Assembly (NCBI RefSeq): GCF_032884065.1 | Contig: NC_088864.1 | Coordinates: 17,736,409-17,800,408, forward strand | Direction: 5' to 3' | DNA from: Artemia franciscana | Taxonomy: Eukaryota > Arthropoda > Branchiopoda > Anostraca > Artemiidae | Length of the DNA: 64,000 nt | Part shown: piece after piece, positions 1-11,366 of the stretch | How the letters are laid out: each line of letters begins with the position of its first letter | Numbering within the stretch: position 1 is the first letter of the stretch | Made by a program: the position numbers and the translations under genes | Notes under the pieces: generated by a model | Database searches by the model: none | The model's input: the letters and a program-made list of their open reading frames with translations, nothing else | What the model was told of the DNA's origin: nothing

Positions 1-120
1 GACTAATTAATCAGTAAAAAAAACTTTGTTGTTAAAAAAGTGACTCACATCACCAAGTAGCCACAGTTAAGAAATGTTGACGCTGAATTGAACAAAGGAA
101 AAAACATAAATAATAAAAAA
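1..120. repeat. partial ~370-bp satellite unit
   Basis: Blocks TCACATCACCAAGTAG, AGTTAAGAAATGTTGACGCT and GAATTGAACAAAGGAAAAAA match the unit tandemly repeated at 2711-3775. The array is interrupted by a second array starting at about 121. Confidence 0.7.
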
Positions 121-2612
121 CAAGAGCTAAGAGCTCATATGGCACTTGTGACGACGCAAGAAGAGCTAAGAGCCAAGAGATCATATGGTATGAGCTCTAG
201 CAAAATTCTATAAGTCAATAGATTGATTTAAAAAGGAAAATAAGAGGCTTAATGCCGGTCAAGATTTAAAATAAGAGCTCTGAGTCACAAAGTCCTTCTA
301 AATATCAAAATTCATTAAGATCCGATCACCCACTCGTAAGTTATAAATACCTAATTTTTTCTAATTTTTCCTCTCCCTTTTGCCCCCCAGATGGTCGAAT
401 CTGGGAAAACGACTTTATCAAGTCAAATTGTGAAGCTCCCTGACACGCCTACCAATTTTCATCGTTTTAGCACGTCCAGAAGCACCAAACTCGCCAAATC
501 ACTGAACCCCTCCCCTCAACTCCCCCAAAGAGAGCGAATCCAGTATGGTTCAGTCAATCACGTATCAAGGACATTTGTTAATTCTATCCACCAAGCTTCA
601 TCCCGATTCCTACACTCCAAGTGTTTTTCCAAGATTTCCCCCTCCAACTCCCCCCAATGTCAAAAGATCTGGTCGGGATTTGAAATAAGAGCTCTGAGAC
701 ATGAATTCCTTCTAAATATCAAATTTCATTAAGATCCGATCACGTGTTCGTAAAATAAAAATACCCAAATTTTCACGTTTTCCAAGAATTCCGGTTTCCT
801 CCTCCAACTCCCTCGAATGTCATAGGATCTGATCGGTATTTAAAATTAGAGCTTTAAAGCGCAAGATCCTTCTAAATATCAAATTTGATTAAGATCTGGT
901 CACCCTTTCGTAAGTTACAAATGCCTCAATTTTCAAAATTACCCGCCCCCCCAACTCCACCAAAGAGAGCAGATCCGGTCCAGTTATGTCAGTCACGTAT
1001 CTTAGACAGGTTTTGATTCTTCCCATCCAATTACGCTGGATCCGGTTGAGATTTAAAATAAGAGATCTGAGTTACGAGATCCTTCTAAATATGAAGTTTC
1101 ATGAAGATCCGATCACTACTTCGTAAGTTAAAAATACGTCATTTTTCTTATTTTTCAGAATTACCCCCCCCCCCAATTGAGCGGATCTGTTCCAATTACG
1201 TAAATCACGTATGCAAGACTTCTGCTTATTTTTCCAACCAAGTTTCATCCCAATCCCTCCAATCTAAGCGTTTTCCCTTATTTTAGGTTTCCCCACCCCA
1301 AACTTCCCCCAATGTCACCAGATCCGGTCAGGATTTAAAATAAGAGCTTTGAGACACGATATCCTTCTAATATCAAATTTCATGGAGATCCAATCACCCG
1401 TTCGTAAGTTAAAAATACCTCCCTTTTTCTAATTTTTCAGAATTAACCCCCCCCCTAACTACCCCAAAGAGAGCGGATCCGTTCTCGTTATGTCGATCAA
1501 GTATCTAGGACTCGTTTTTTTTTTCGCCACCAAGTTTCATCCCGATCCCTCCACTCTAAGTGTTTTCCAAATTTTAGGTTTCCCCCTCCCAACTCCCTCC
1601 AATGTCACCAGATCCGGTCGGGTTTAAAATAAAAAGCTCTGAGCCACGATATCCTTCTAAATATCAAATTTCATTGAGATCCGATCACCCGTTCGTTAGT
1701 TAAAAATACCTCATTTTTTTAATTTTTCAGAAATACCCCCCCCAACTACCCCAAAGAGAGCGGATCTGTTCCGTTTATATCAATCATCTATCTAGGACTT
1801 GTGTTTATTTTTCCCACCATGTTTCATCCTGATCCCTCCACTCTAAGCGTTTTCCAAGTTTTAGGATTCCCCCTCCAAACTCCCCGCCCCTATCAGCAGA
1901 TCCGGTCGGTATTTAAAATAAGAGCTCTAAGACACGATATCCTTCTAAACATCAAATTTCATTGAGATCCGATCACCCGTTCGTAAGTTGAAGATACCTC
2001 ATTTTTCTAATTTTTAAGAATTACTCCCCCCCCCCAACTACCCCAAAGAGAACGAATCAGTTCCGATTATGTCAATCATGTATCTGGGACTTGCGCTTAT
2101 TTTTCCCATCAAGTTTCATCCCGATCCCTCCACTCTAAGTGTTTTCCAAGATTTTAGGTTTCCCCCCTCCAACTCCCCCAATGTCATCAGACCCGGTCGG
2201 GATTTAAAATAAGAGCTCTGATTCTAATTTAATCAGGTCCGGTCCCTGATACGCTTGCCAAATTTCATCGTCCTAGCTTACCCGGAAGTGCCTAAAGTAG
2301 CAAAACCGGGACTTTAGGTTTTCCCCCTCCATCTCCCCCCAACGTCATCAGATCCTGTCGGGATTTAAAATAATAGCTCTGAGACACAATATCATTCCAA
2401 ACATCAAATTTCATTAAGATCCAATCACCCGCTCATAAGTTAAAAATACTTCATTTTTTCTATTTTTTGCGAATTAACCGGGCCCCCACACCCCCCAGAT
2501 GGTCAAATCGGGAAAAAGACTATTTCTAATTTAATCTGGTCCGGTCGCTGATACGCTTGCCAAATTTCATCGTCCTAGCTTACCTGGAAGCGCCTAAAGT
2601 AGCAAAACCGGG
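121..2612. repeat. tandem array of ~290-bp unit
   Basis: The landmark GGATTTAAAATAAGAGCTCT recurs near 263, 677, 837, 1048, 1332, 1621, 1911, 2201 and 2352; the central copies are spaced 284-290 bp. Each unit has AGATCCGATCACCCGTTCGTAAGTT, a C-run with CAACTACCCCAAAGAGAGCGGA, and CCCGATCCCTCCACTCTAAG blocks. Spacing irregularities at the ends reflect partial units. Short frames inside are array translation, not genes. Confidence 0.9.
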
Positions 2613-2668
2613 ACCGACAGACAGACCGACAGACAGACAGACCGACAGACAGACAGACAGACCGACAG
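2613..2668. repeat. (GACA)n/(GACC) simple repeat
   Basis: Runs of GACAGACAGACC directly follow AGCAAAACCGG, the end of the 290-bp array. Confidence 0.9.
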
Positions 2669-2688
2669 AATTAGCGATTGCTATATGT

Positions 2689-2708
2689 CACTTGGTTAAT
2701 ACCAAGTG
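2689..2708. repeat. short hairpin CACTTGGT-TAAT-ACCAAGTG
   Basis: A perfect 8-bp stem with a 4-nt loop, followed by CCATAAAAAAAA. Its position at the end of the 290-bp array and the GACA tract suggests the 3' terminus of a retroposed or rolling-circle unit. Confidence 0.6.
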
Positions 2709-2710
2709 CC

Positions 2711-3775
2711 ATAAAAAAAACAAAGAAACTAGCATTGCAATTAAGAAATAGTTAGTTTTACTGAAATCCCCTTTTCTCCCAAAAAATAAATCTTGTGTAT
2801 GTGCCTGAATCTTTCATCTTGTTCATTTCATCTGTTTTTCTCTTCTTAATATCTTAATCACTAATTAGAAAAAGCTTATTGTTCAAGGAAGTGGCTTAAA
2901 TCCACAAATAATCAAAGTTAAGGAATGCTGACATTAAATCCAACTAAGAAAAAAGACTAAATAAAAACAAACTAAGATTATAATTAACAAATGGTTAAAT
3001 TGCATGAAAATAATAAGAAAAAATTTACATTATTATTGCTGACGCTAAATTGAATATAGGAAAAAAATATATAAAAAAAATAACAAACAAAAACAAAAAA
3101 CTAGCATTGAAATTAAGAAATAGATAGATTTACTGAAATTACCTTGTCCCCCCCTAAAATAAATCTTGTATATGTGCCTGACTCTTTCACCTTTTTCATT
3201 TCGTCTGTTTTTCACTTCTTAATATCTTAGTCACTAATTAGAAAAACCTCATTGTTCAAGGAAGTGGCTTACATCCACAAAATAATCATAGTTAAGGAAT
3301 GCTGACATTAAATCCAACTAAGAAAAAAAACTAAATAAAAACAAACTAGCATTATAATTGACAAATAGTGAAATTACATGAAAAATAATAAAAACAATTT
3401 ACATTATTAATGCTGACGCTAAATTGAATAAAGAAAAATACATCAATAAAAAACAACAACAAAGAAACTAGCATTATAATTAAGAAATAGTTAGATTTAC
3501 TGAAATCACCTTGTCCCCCCTAAAATAAATCTTATGCATGTTCCTGACTCTTTCGCCTTTTTCATTTCGTCTGTTTTTTCACTTCTTAATAGTTTAATCA
3601 CTATTTAGAAAAACCTCATTGTTCAAGGAAGTCGCTTACATCCACAAATAACCATTGTTAAGGAATGTTGACATTAAATCCAACTAAGAAAAAAAAAACA
3701 AACAAACTAACATTATAATTAACAAATAGTTAAATTGCATGAAAATAATAAGAAAACAGTTTACATTAACGGTGC
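2711..3775. repeat. tandem array of ~370-bp unit
   Basis: AGCATTGCAATTAAGAAATAG-type landmarks at 2731, 3103 and 3470 give periods of 372 and 367 bp. Each unit holds TTGTTCAAGGAAGTGGCTTA, GGAATGCTGACATTAAATCC and GCTGACGCTAAATTGAAT blocks. Confidence 0.9.
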
Positions 3776-3949
3776 GTTTTCGCCTCTTCCGTTTTTTTAT
3801 TCGCCATTGTCCAATCTGTTTCGCCGAACAGGGGGAGGGCACTTTTGACTCCCTCATCTGTATTAGAAAAAAACAACAACTTGTTTTTGGAACTTTAATT
3901 GAAAAATATTAAAAACAATAAAATAACCATCCTTACCCTATAGATTTTC

Positions 3950-4160
3950 GTGAATTAGAGACACGGTGCCTTGGCCAAATTGCCCAAACGGGGTGGGAGA
4001 ATGTTGTAAGGAAAGAATTAAGGGAAATAGAAACTTCTAGGGAGCGTGTACAGAGGGAGGCTTTGAATAGATTAGGATGGACTAAAAGCAGGCGTAGCTA
4101 TGTTTGCTCAGACGCCGTGGTGCCGCAGCGAGTTTTTAGTAGTAGTAATAGTGCATAGGC
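3950..4160 (+). pseudogene. LINE ORF2 C-terminal tail
   Basis: In one frame the forward strand reads ETRCLGQIAQTGWENVV then RKELREIETSRERVQREALN then RLGWTKSRRSYVCSDAVVPQ before TAG. This layout (ELREI..R..VQREALNRLGW..) matches the extreme C-terminus of RTE/CR1-like reverse-transcriptase ORFs and is shared with 32625-32925. Only the tail survives and it interrupts the 370-bp array, suggesting a 5'-truncated insertion. Confidence 0.65.
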
Positions 4161-4189
4161 TAAAATTCAAATTACAACTTATCCAGTAA

Positions 4190-4535
4190 AAAAAAAAAAG
4201 TGTTCAAAGAAGTGGGTTGCATCACCAAATAATCACGATAGGGGAATGCTTTCGCTAAATCAAACAAAGAAAAAACATAAATCAAGTAAAAGTAATAAAA
4301 CAAACTAGTAGACTAGCATTATAATTAATAAATAGCTAATTTGCTGAAGATAGCATGCCATGCCCCCCCCCCCTCAAAAAAAAAAGTCCTATGTACATGC
4401 TTGACTCATCGCCTGTTTTTCACTGCCTAATATTTAAATTACAAGTTAATCATTAGAAAACCTCATTGTTCAAGGAAGTGGCTTACATCGCCAAATAATC
4501 ACAAATAAGGAATGCTTATGCTAAATCGCCTCCGG
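4190..4535. repeat. further ~370-bp satellite unit(s)
   Basis: AAGAAGTGGGTTGCATCACC, CAAACTAGTAGACTAGCATT and CATTGTTCAAGGAAGTGG show continuation of the array seen at 2711-3775 beyond the LINE insertion. Confidence 0.75.
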
Positions 4536-5570
4536 ACTGTACCCGGATATCCGCCTTTGTAAAGGCAGTTGCAGTCTGTTCAAAAATCTTGAGGGAACTT
4601 TTCGTAGAGTCTAAGCCAGATTGTGATAGAGAGAACAGGTGTGAACGAATATCAAGAGGCTGGTACTGCATTGAATTAATCATTCTCATAGCTTATTTTT
4701 GTGGAATTTAAATACTTCAAAGTGGAAGGTGAAAGGTAGGCCAACTCTTTTGGTGGACTATTAATTGGGAATGGCGGTAAAGTGCTATCTTGGAAAGGGG
4801 TTAAGCTAAGAAAATGAAACTTATAGTAATGAATCCTGTAGATCCTTGAAAATGACGTCTGTAGACCCATCCCTGAAAGTTTTATTGGTAAAATTCTAGT
4901 TAATTGACTTCTTGCTTTCTCGGAAAGGGTTTAGGTTAGGAAAATGAAACTTTCAGGGGTGAATTGCATACAAAATGTAACTTAACCAAAATACCAACTA
5001 AATATTTATTAAAACATAGCTGCAATGTAGTTTTCCACTGAGCCGAAGCTAATTGTCTCCATATACAAACAGCAATACACCGGCTTATCGTCTGATTTTA
5101 TAGATCCAAACTCTCGAGCGTGTACTGGCTAACTGTTTTCTTTTCCCCCCTTCCATCCCAAGTCAATAACCAACCTTAGTTTGCTATAGCCTAAGCCTAC
5201 TTCGAGGCCTAACCAAGACAAATAGTGAAATTTGAGACTAATTTTTAGCAACAAAGTTGATTTTCAAAGCAACTCAACAGCCACATTTAAAAAAAAGTAG
5301 GTCAATAATAGTTTATAAACTGAGAACGTCTTTGTTTTGTCAATTACCTCGGTTATATTCGTCTGATTAGACCAGCTAAATCGCACATCTACCCAAATTA
5401 TGTCTTCAACCTAAATGACTTGTTTTCCCGAAGCTTTTTTTAATTGACCAAGGCTAGTCAGTCAGGGGTTTCGATGGAGGGACCTACCCCCTCTCTAAGT
5501 AACTCCCTTTGAACCTAGTGTTTTCTTGCCAATAGAAATGGAAGTTTCACGTGTCAGCCTCATAAGGTAT
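4536..5570. other. no gene recognised
   Basis: Single-copy-looking AT-rich sequence. 4985-5135 weakly resembles the interior of the TIR element family found at 7405, 17303 and 33746. The 64-codon minus-strand frame at 4676-4870 has no recognisable feature. Confidence 0.5.
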
Positions 5571-5869
5571 ATTAAATAAAAAAAACAAGTTTTTTCAACT
5601 GAAAGTAAGGAGTGACATCAAAACTTAAAACGCACAGAAATTACTTCGTATATGAAAGAGGCTGCTTCCTCATCAACGCCCCGCTCTTTACGCTAAAGTT
5701 TGACTCTTTCTCTCAATTCTTCTTTCTAAAACAGTAAAAAACTTTAGCGTAAAGAGCGGGGCGTTGATGAGGAAGCAGCCTCTTTCATATACGAAGTAAT
5801 TTCTGTGCGTTTTAAGTTTTGATGTCACTCCTTACTTTCAGTTGAAAAAACTTGTTTTTTTTATTTAAT
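5571..5869. repeat. perfect 130-bp inverted repeat (stem-loop module 1)
   Basis: Bases 5571-5700 and 5740-5869 are exact reverse complements, including private variants such as CGCACAG that other copies lack. The 39-nt loop begins TGACTCTTTCTCTC. The stem centre carries CTTTACGCTAAAG. Confidence 0.95.
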
Positions 5870-6164
5870 TTCTGAACGTTTTTGAATCAATGCATGTTTT
5901 GATTTTGGCTCTCCGCAGAGGAATGATCAAAACGAAATTTGCATATTTTTTTTTTTTTTGGCTCAATGGCTTTCTCATAATTTTGATCGAATGATTTTGA
6001 GAAAAAAAGAGCGGGGGACGAAGCCTAGTTGCCCCCCGATTTTTTGGTTAATTAAAAAGGCAACTAGAACTTTTAATTTTTTACGAATCTTTTTATTGGT
6101 AAAAGATTTACGTAACTTATAAATTAGCTTACGTAAAGAACTTTTGTATTCTCATGTTTTTATT

Positions 6165-6405
6165 ACATATATGAGGGGATTCGCCCCATCGTCAGTACCT
6201 CGCTCTTTACACTAAAGCTTAAATTTTATCCCAATTCATTAAGAATGACCCCCTGAATCACAAAAGCCGTAGAATAAGTAGTTGAAATTACCGAAAATAC
6301 TTTAGCGTAAAGAGCGAGGTATTAGAAGGAGGTGAGCCCCTCATATGGGTAATAATTTCTGTTTGTTTTAAGTTTTATTGCTGTTCCTTACTTCCAGCTG
6401 AAAAA
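6165..6405. repeat. stem-loop module 2 of HP copy A
   Basis: Imperfect inverted arms around ACCTCGCTCTTTACACTAAAG and CTTTAGCGTAAAGAGCGAGGT, with outer ATATGAGGGG and CCCCTCATAT. The ~75-nt loop contains CTGAATCACAAAAGCCGTAG. Confidence 0.85.
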
Positions 6406-7265
6406 GCTTTTTCACTTTTATTTTTTAATTGTTTTTTTTTAAATAATGCTAGTAAATCCTGCTCTCCCTTCATGGAAATTTTCTTCTCCCATTACAAATT
6501 CTCGAAGGAAAGTTCCCCCAGCATATCCCCCTCTTCTCAACCCCTCCCCCAAACCAAAAAAATCCTCCTGAAAACGCCTGTATACTTCCCAATAACCATT
6601 ACTATATGTAAGCACAGGTCAAAGTTTGTAACTTGTTGCCCCTCCCACGGGGACTGTGGGGGAGTAAGTCGTCCCCAAAGACATAGTTATAAGGTTTTTC
6701 GACTACGCTGAATAAAATGGCTATCTCAGAATTTTGATCCGTTGACTTTGGGAAAATATTTAGCGTGGGAGGGGGCCTAGGTGCCCTCCAATTTTTTTGG
6801 TCACTTAAAAAGGGCACTAGAACTTTTCATTTCCGTTAGAATGAGCCCTCTTGCAACATTCTAGGACAACTGGGTCGATACGATCACCCCTGGGGAAAAA
6901 AAACAAAAAAAAACAAAAAAACAAATAAACACGCATCCGTGATCTGCCTTCTGGCAAAAAATGCAAAATTCCACATTTTTGTAGATAGGAGCTCGAAACT
7001 TCTACAGTAGGGTTCTCTGATACGCTGAATCTGATGGTGTGATTTTCGTTAAGATTCTATGACTTTTAGGGGGCGTTTCCCCCTGTTTTCTAAAATAACG
7101 CAAATTTTCTCAGGCTCGTAACTTTTGATGGGTAAGACTAAACTTGATGAAACTTATATATTTAAAACCAGCATTAAAATGCGATTCTTTTGATGTAGCT
7201 ATTGGTATCAAAATTCCATTTTTTAGAGTTTTGGTTACTATTGAGCCGGGTCGCTCCTTACTACA

Positions 7266-7288
7266 GTTCGTTACCACGAACTGTTTGA
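7266..7288 (+). repeat. HP element terminal palindrome
   Basis: CAGTTCGTTACCACGAACTG (8-bp stem, TACC loop) followed by TTTGA. The same terminus occurs at 31490, 38459 and 42570 on + and at 10249, 24994 and 52757 on -; after TTTGA the copies diverge, which defines the element end. Confidence 0.85.
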
Positions 7289-7404
7289 TAGATCAGTTTT
7301 AATATTTTCTGATGATCTATCCATTCATAATTTTTTTTTAAACTTGTCCAGCTATCAAGAAAATGACTCGCTCTTTAAATAGTGTACTATTTAATAGTTT
7401 CGAT

Positions 7405-7710
7405 GGTACTTACATATTATATCGACCACACTCAAGGAGTGAAGCTGGGTTAAATATAATGATATATACCAAAATATGATGACAATATAATACTTTAGTA
7501 CTAAAATTATTCAAAACAGGCCGCCCAGAACGTATTATATTAAATACCTAGCCTAACCAACTCTATAGGCCTAGGTTAAATATTTGATTAAAATATACGT
7601 GTATAGTAGTTTATCTCACTCAGGCTAAGCTAATCATCTTCAAGTGCACACAGAGAAACCGGTTTATAACAGATCAAGAACAACATTGTGGGTGATATAA
7701 TACGTAAGCA
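7405..7710. mobile_element. diverged TIR element (GGTACT family)
   Basis: Left end GGTACTTACATATTAT..ACACTCAAGGAGTGAAG is a diverged form of the TIR at 29878. The interior CAGAACGTATTATATTAAA and CTAACCTAACC-like block is shared with 17303-17615. The right end is decayed. Confidence 0.5.
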
Positions 7711-7827
7711 GCGTTTGGATATGCCAAATAGTTGGCAAATTTTATGGGATTGGGGAGCTGCTAAGGTAAATTCCAAAGGTGAAAGGGGTTGTGACACCTC
7801 AGAATTAAGCTAATCAACGTGAGGTGA

Positions 7828-7990
7828 GTGATAAATAAATTGTGATGAAACGAGGTAATTCATTGAAATGAAACAAAATTATTTAAAAACACGTTTTTAA
7901 TGCCAGCCTACCTTTTTTCGCTGCTGATCTCATAGGTCCATTTTCTTTCATTTCAAGGAATTGCCTCGTTTCATCACAATTTATTTGTCA
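7828..7990. mobile_element. small foldback/MITE-like element
   Basis: AAATTGTGATGAAACGAGGTAATTC near the left and GAATTGCCTCGTTTCATCACAATTT near the right are near-perfect inverted repeats, extended by TGAAATGAAA and TTTCATTTCA. The ~60-bp interior is non-coding. Confidence 0.75.
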
Positions 7991-8096
7991 GTCCTGGTTG
8001 AACTTCGCTGAAGTAAGGATGCTGGGACGGTTTTGAAAAAATTTTCATTTTAGTTTTATTGATTTTATCCTCTTGTAAGTTGTTTTTTCTTACTTG

Positions 8097-8225
8097 TAAT
8101 GCTGAGGACGGGCCTTGGACATAGGGCAGAAATATTCATTCGAATTTGTTTCCCACTGTCTTGAGAAATTCCCTATTGTTCTTTTTATTTTTGGTGTTTA
8201 TGATGGAAATGCAGTGTGGTCTTCG

Positions 8226-8263
<38 letters not shown>

Positions 8264-8395
8264 TTTCTCATGTTGTGCTGAAGACGGCCCTTGGACATAG
8301 GGCCAAAATATCCACTGTCTTGAAAAGAGTTTACCTATTGCTTCTACTTTGTGTTTGTTTGTTATGTAAAGGCAGTGTAGTCTTCTTCTTTATTT
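8097..8395. repeat. tandem duplication with (TA)n tract
   Basis: GCTGAGGACGGGCCTTGGAC at about 8101 recurs at 8278 as GCTGAAGACGGCCCTTGGAC, followed by ATAGGGCCAAAATATCCAC and CACTGTCTTGA. A (TA)n tract at 8227-8261 sits before the second copy. The GGCCCTTGGACATAGGGCC core is itself an imperfect palindrome. Confidence 0.75.
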
Positions 8396-10248
8396 CATAG
8401 TAATAAAACAAAATGCTCCCAACCAGTAGGTGCGATTATGTTAACACCGATTTTACAAATACCGCCAAGTCGCAAGAATATAGGACGGCAAGGAGTCTTT
8501 TGTCTTTTATTCTAAGTAACAAAGGTATTTTTCAAAAACTAGGGGGTCTTTCCGTTTTTTTTTCAAGTTAAGCTGTAAAAGGTACTTTTCAAAGCCTCCC
8601 TGTTCCTCTCCTAATTTGAGCCACTGCAATGTTATCAATGTACAGGGCTCTTATCCAAAAATTGATACTCTTCTCTTGGTTCTGTCTTTTGTTTAAACTT
8701 GCGAAAGCAAATGCAAAAACATCCTAATGACACTAATCCATTCATTTCTTAGAAATCAGACAGTGAAAATCCTTGTTTATGGTTTTCAGAGCAATAAAAC
8801 CATAAAACTAGAACCACTGATTTCCAACTTAACTTCGAATGCAGATAACAACAAATGGTATCCAAATCCACATTTTAAATTATCTTATCCGGAAATGAAA
8901 AAAGCTTGGGAATTCGTTCCAAAGGCTGTTTTATCGTTATTCTTCTGGGTTTAATAACTTTATTCCTTTAAATCATTCTAAATGAGACAAAATAAAGGTG
9001 TAAAATACCAACAATTTCTGTTAAATGCCGTCTTTCCGCATATATAATTCTTAACTTTTTTCTTTCTATGCTTTTAAAGAGAATGAAAAGGAAGTGGAAA
9101 AAGAAAAGGCTCGGTGATTTAACAGTTCCAGATACGTGCAAATCAAGTATCCTATTGGGAGGAATTTTTGGAATCCCGAAAATACACAGATTTTGCAAAA
9201 GAGAAACGAATTTTTTCAGCCTAGAGAAAACAGTCGTTTATGGCATTTCCCTTTTCTCACCGTACAACTCCAATATCCCCAGTCCCCAGTCCCTACAAAA
9301 AAACTGGCTAAGTTACCAAGGGGTTGGGATCTTCCTGTAATAAGGATTTGCTTTTTCCAGGGTCATATCCAGGGGGGAATGTTACCAGATTTGCTTTTTC
9401 CAGGGTCATATCCGGGGGAGGGGAAATGTTACCAGATTTGAAGTATCTCAACTGTAAATGAAATTTTTATCCAACTCGGTAAAAAAATAGGAAGAAAATC
9501 TAGGCAGTTTTTCTCACGGTAAACAAAAGTCAAGTAAGTATTTTTGTAGTCTGGGTCCTAATCTTTCTCAGAGTCTTAATGTCCACGAGAAGTTTTTTTA
9601 TTTTTCTCTCGTATAAATGCAAATCCTGAATGTGGCCCTCGTTATTAGACTTTTATGTAAATGCTTGGTAATGAAATAAGCCTATTCAGCTTTTGTAATT
9701 TAATGTCAAATATAAAAGGTAGTTATCGAGGGATCGCCAACTTTTAAAAATCACGTCGAAGGGGTCAAAAATCAGGGAATGGAGCTAGATCTCTAAAAAT
9801 TGAAAACGGATGATTACTAAGGCAAATTTCGGGAATGATAGAACAAAAATGTGTAAATCTTGCGACTGGAGAGGGGGGGGGGTCAAAGAACCACCTTTTT
9901 CGTCTTGTGCCTTAGTCGTTGTTCTTAACTATGTTCTTGGCTTTCACGGATTTCTATTTAAAGAAGGACTAGACTTGTGTATCTTCCGGCGGAAATTGAT
10001 CTAGGCAAGTAAAACATTTGAATCATTGCATGACTTTCTTTTTTTATTTGATTTAACGGTGTTATTTAAATAGTGAGGAAATTTTCACGCTTGTCCCTTT
10101 CCGTTTGTGTCCAACTTAGTCATAATGCCCCGTATGCTTTCTCTCTTTTATTGCCGGAATCGTAAAACACGTTATTCTAAAGTAACACTGAATAAATGGC
10201 TGCATGGTTCTGCATGGTTCATGGCTGCACTGATGGTTCTCGTTCTTT
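8396..10248. other. no gene recognised; short tandem repeat at 9345-9441
   Basis: A 43-bp unit starting GATTTGCTTTTTCCAGGGTC occurs at 9345 and 9388 with a partial third copy at 9434. The overlapping small frames here change with that repeat and show no domain. Confidence 0.5.
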
Positions 10249-11366
10249 TCAAACAATTCGACCGTGGTAACGAACTGTAAGCAAGGATCTGCACCTGGCT
10301 CAATAGTAACCGAAACTCTAAAAAACGGGATTTTGATACCAATGGATACATCAAAAGAATCGAGTTTTAATGCTGATTTTAAATATATAAGTTTCATCAA
10401 GTTTAGGGTTACTCATTAAAGTTACGAGAAAATATGCTTGAGAAAATATATCTTATTTTTCGGAAAAAGGGGAAACACCACACAATAGTCATATAATCTT
10501 AATGAAAATCACACCATCAGATTCAGTGTACCAGAGAACCCTACTCAAGAGGTATCTAGCTCCTATCTACACAAATGAAGAATATTGTATTTTTTGCTAG
10601 AAGATCACGGATGCGTGTTTTTTTTTCTATGCGAGAGGGCTCATTCGAACTGAAATTAAAATTTCTAGTGCTCTTTTAATTGACCAAAAAAAAATGGAGG
10701 GTAACTAGGCCCCCTCTCATGCTCATTTTTTCCCAGACTCACCCGATCAAAATTTTGAGATAGTCATTTTTTTCAGCATAGTCGAAAAATCTAATAATTA
10801 CGTCTTTTTCTTTGAGGATGACTTAATCCCCCAGAGTCCCCGGGGGAAGGGCTGCAAGTTATGAACTTTGACCATTGTTTACAGATAGTATTGGTTATTG
10901 GGAAATATACAGACGTTTTCAGTGTGGATTTTTTTGGTGGGGGGAGGGATATGTGGGAGAATCTTTTCATGGAGGAAGGGAATTTTCCATGAAGGGAGTG
11001 CCGGGTTTTCCAGAATTATTTGAAAAACGACCAGAAACTAAATAGAAAAAAAAGGAGTAACATTAACACGTCAAACGAACAGATATTATTACGTATATGA
11101 GGAGTTTGCCCTATCGTCGATATCTCGCTCTCTACGCTAAATTTTTTAGTACTTTCAAAAGATTTATTCTATTTAAATGGCCTTTGTAATTCAGGGGTCA
11201 TAATCAAAGAATTGAAACAAATTTCGAACTTAAGCGTAAAGAGCGAGGTATTGATGACTGGGCGAACCCCCTCATATACGTAATAATTTCTGTTCGTTTC
11301 AAGTTTTAATGTTGCTCCTTTCTTTCATTTGAAAAGCCTGTTGTTTTTTTTTTTTTTTTTGATTAT
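10249..11366 (-). mobile_element. HP element copy B
   Basis: Minus-strand copy: terminus at 10249 (AATTCG variant), body blocks (CCATCAGATTCAGTGTA, GATCACGGATGCGTG, CCATTGTTTACAGATAGT), then stem-loop module 2 at about 11050-11340 and a T-run. Module 1 is missing. Confidence 0.8.

Larger units (their letters stand above)
5571..7288 (+). mobile_element. HP element copy A, most complete copy
   Basis: Order: stem-loop module 1 (5571-5869), spacer, stem-loop module 2 (about 6165-6400), a conserved ~850-bp body, and a terminal 20-nt palindrome plus TTTGA ending at 7288. At least ten related copies occur in this window in both orientations. No reading frame is conserved among them, so the element looks non-autonomous. 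Superfamily unknown: it lacks the CTRR end of Helitrons, and no target-site duplication was found by eye. Confidence 0.8.

Noticed and set aside
7266-7288. Helitron 3' end
   Set aside because: A terminal hairpin is present, but there is no CTRR end or TC start; all copies end in TTTGA instead.
8115-8400. Overlapping frames with Tyr-Ile repeats
   Set aside because: They are translations of a (TA)n microsatellite and its duplicated flanks.
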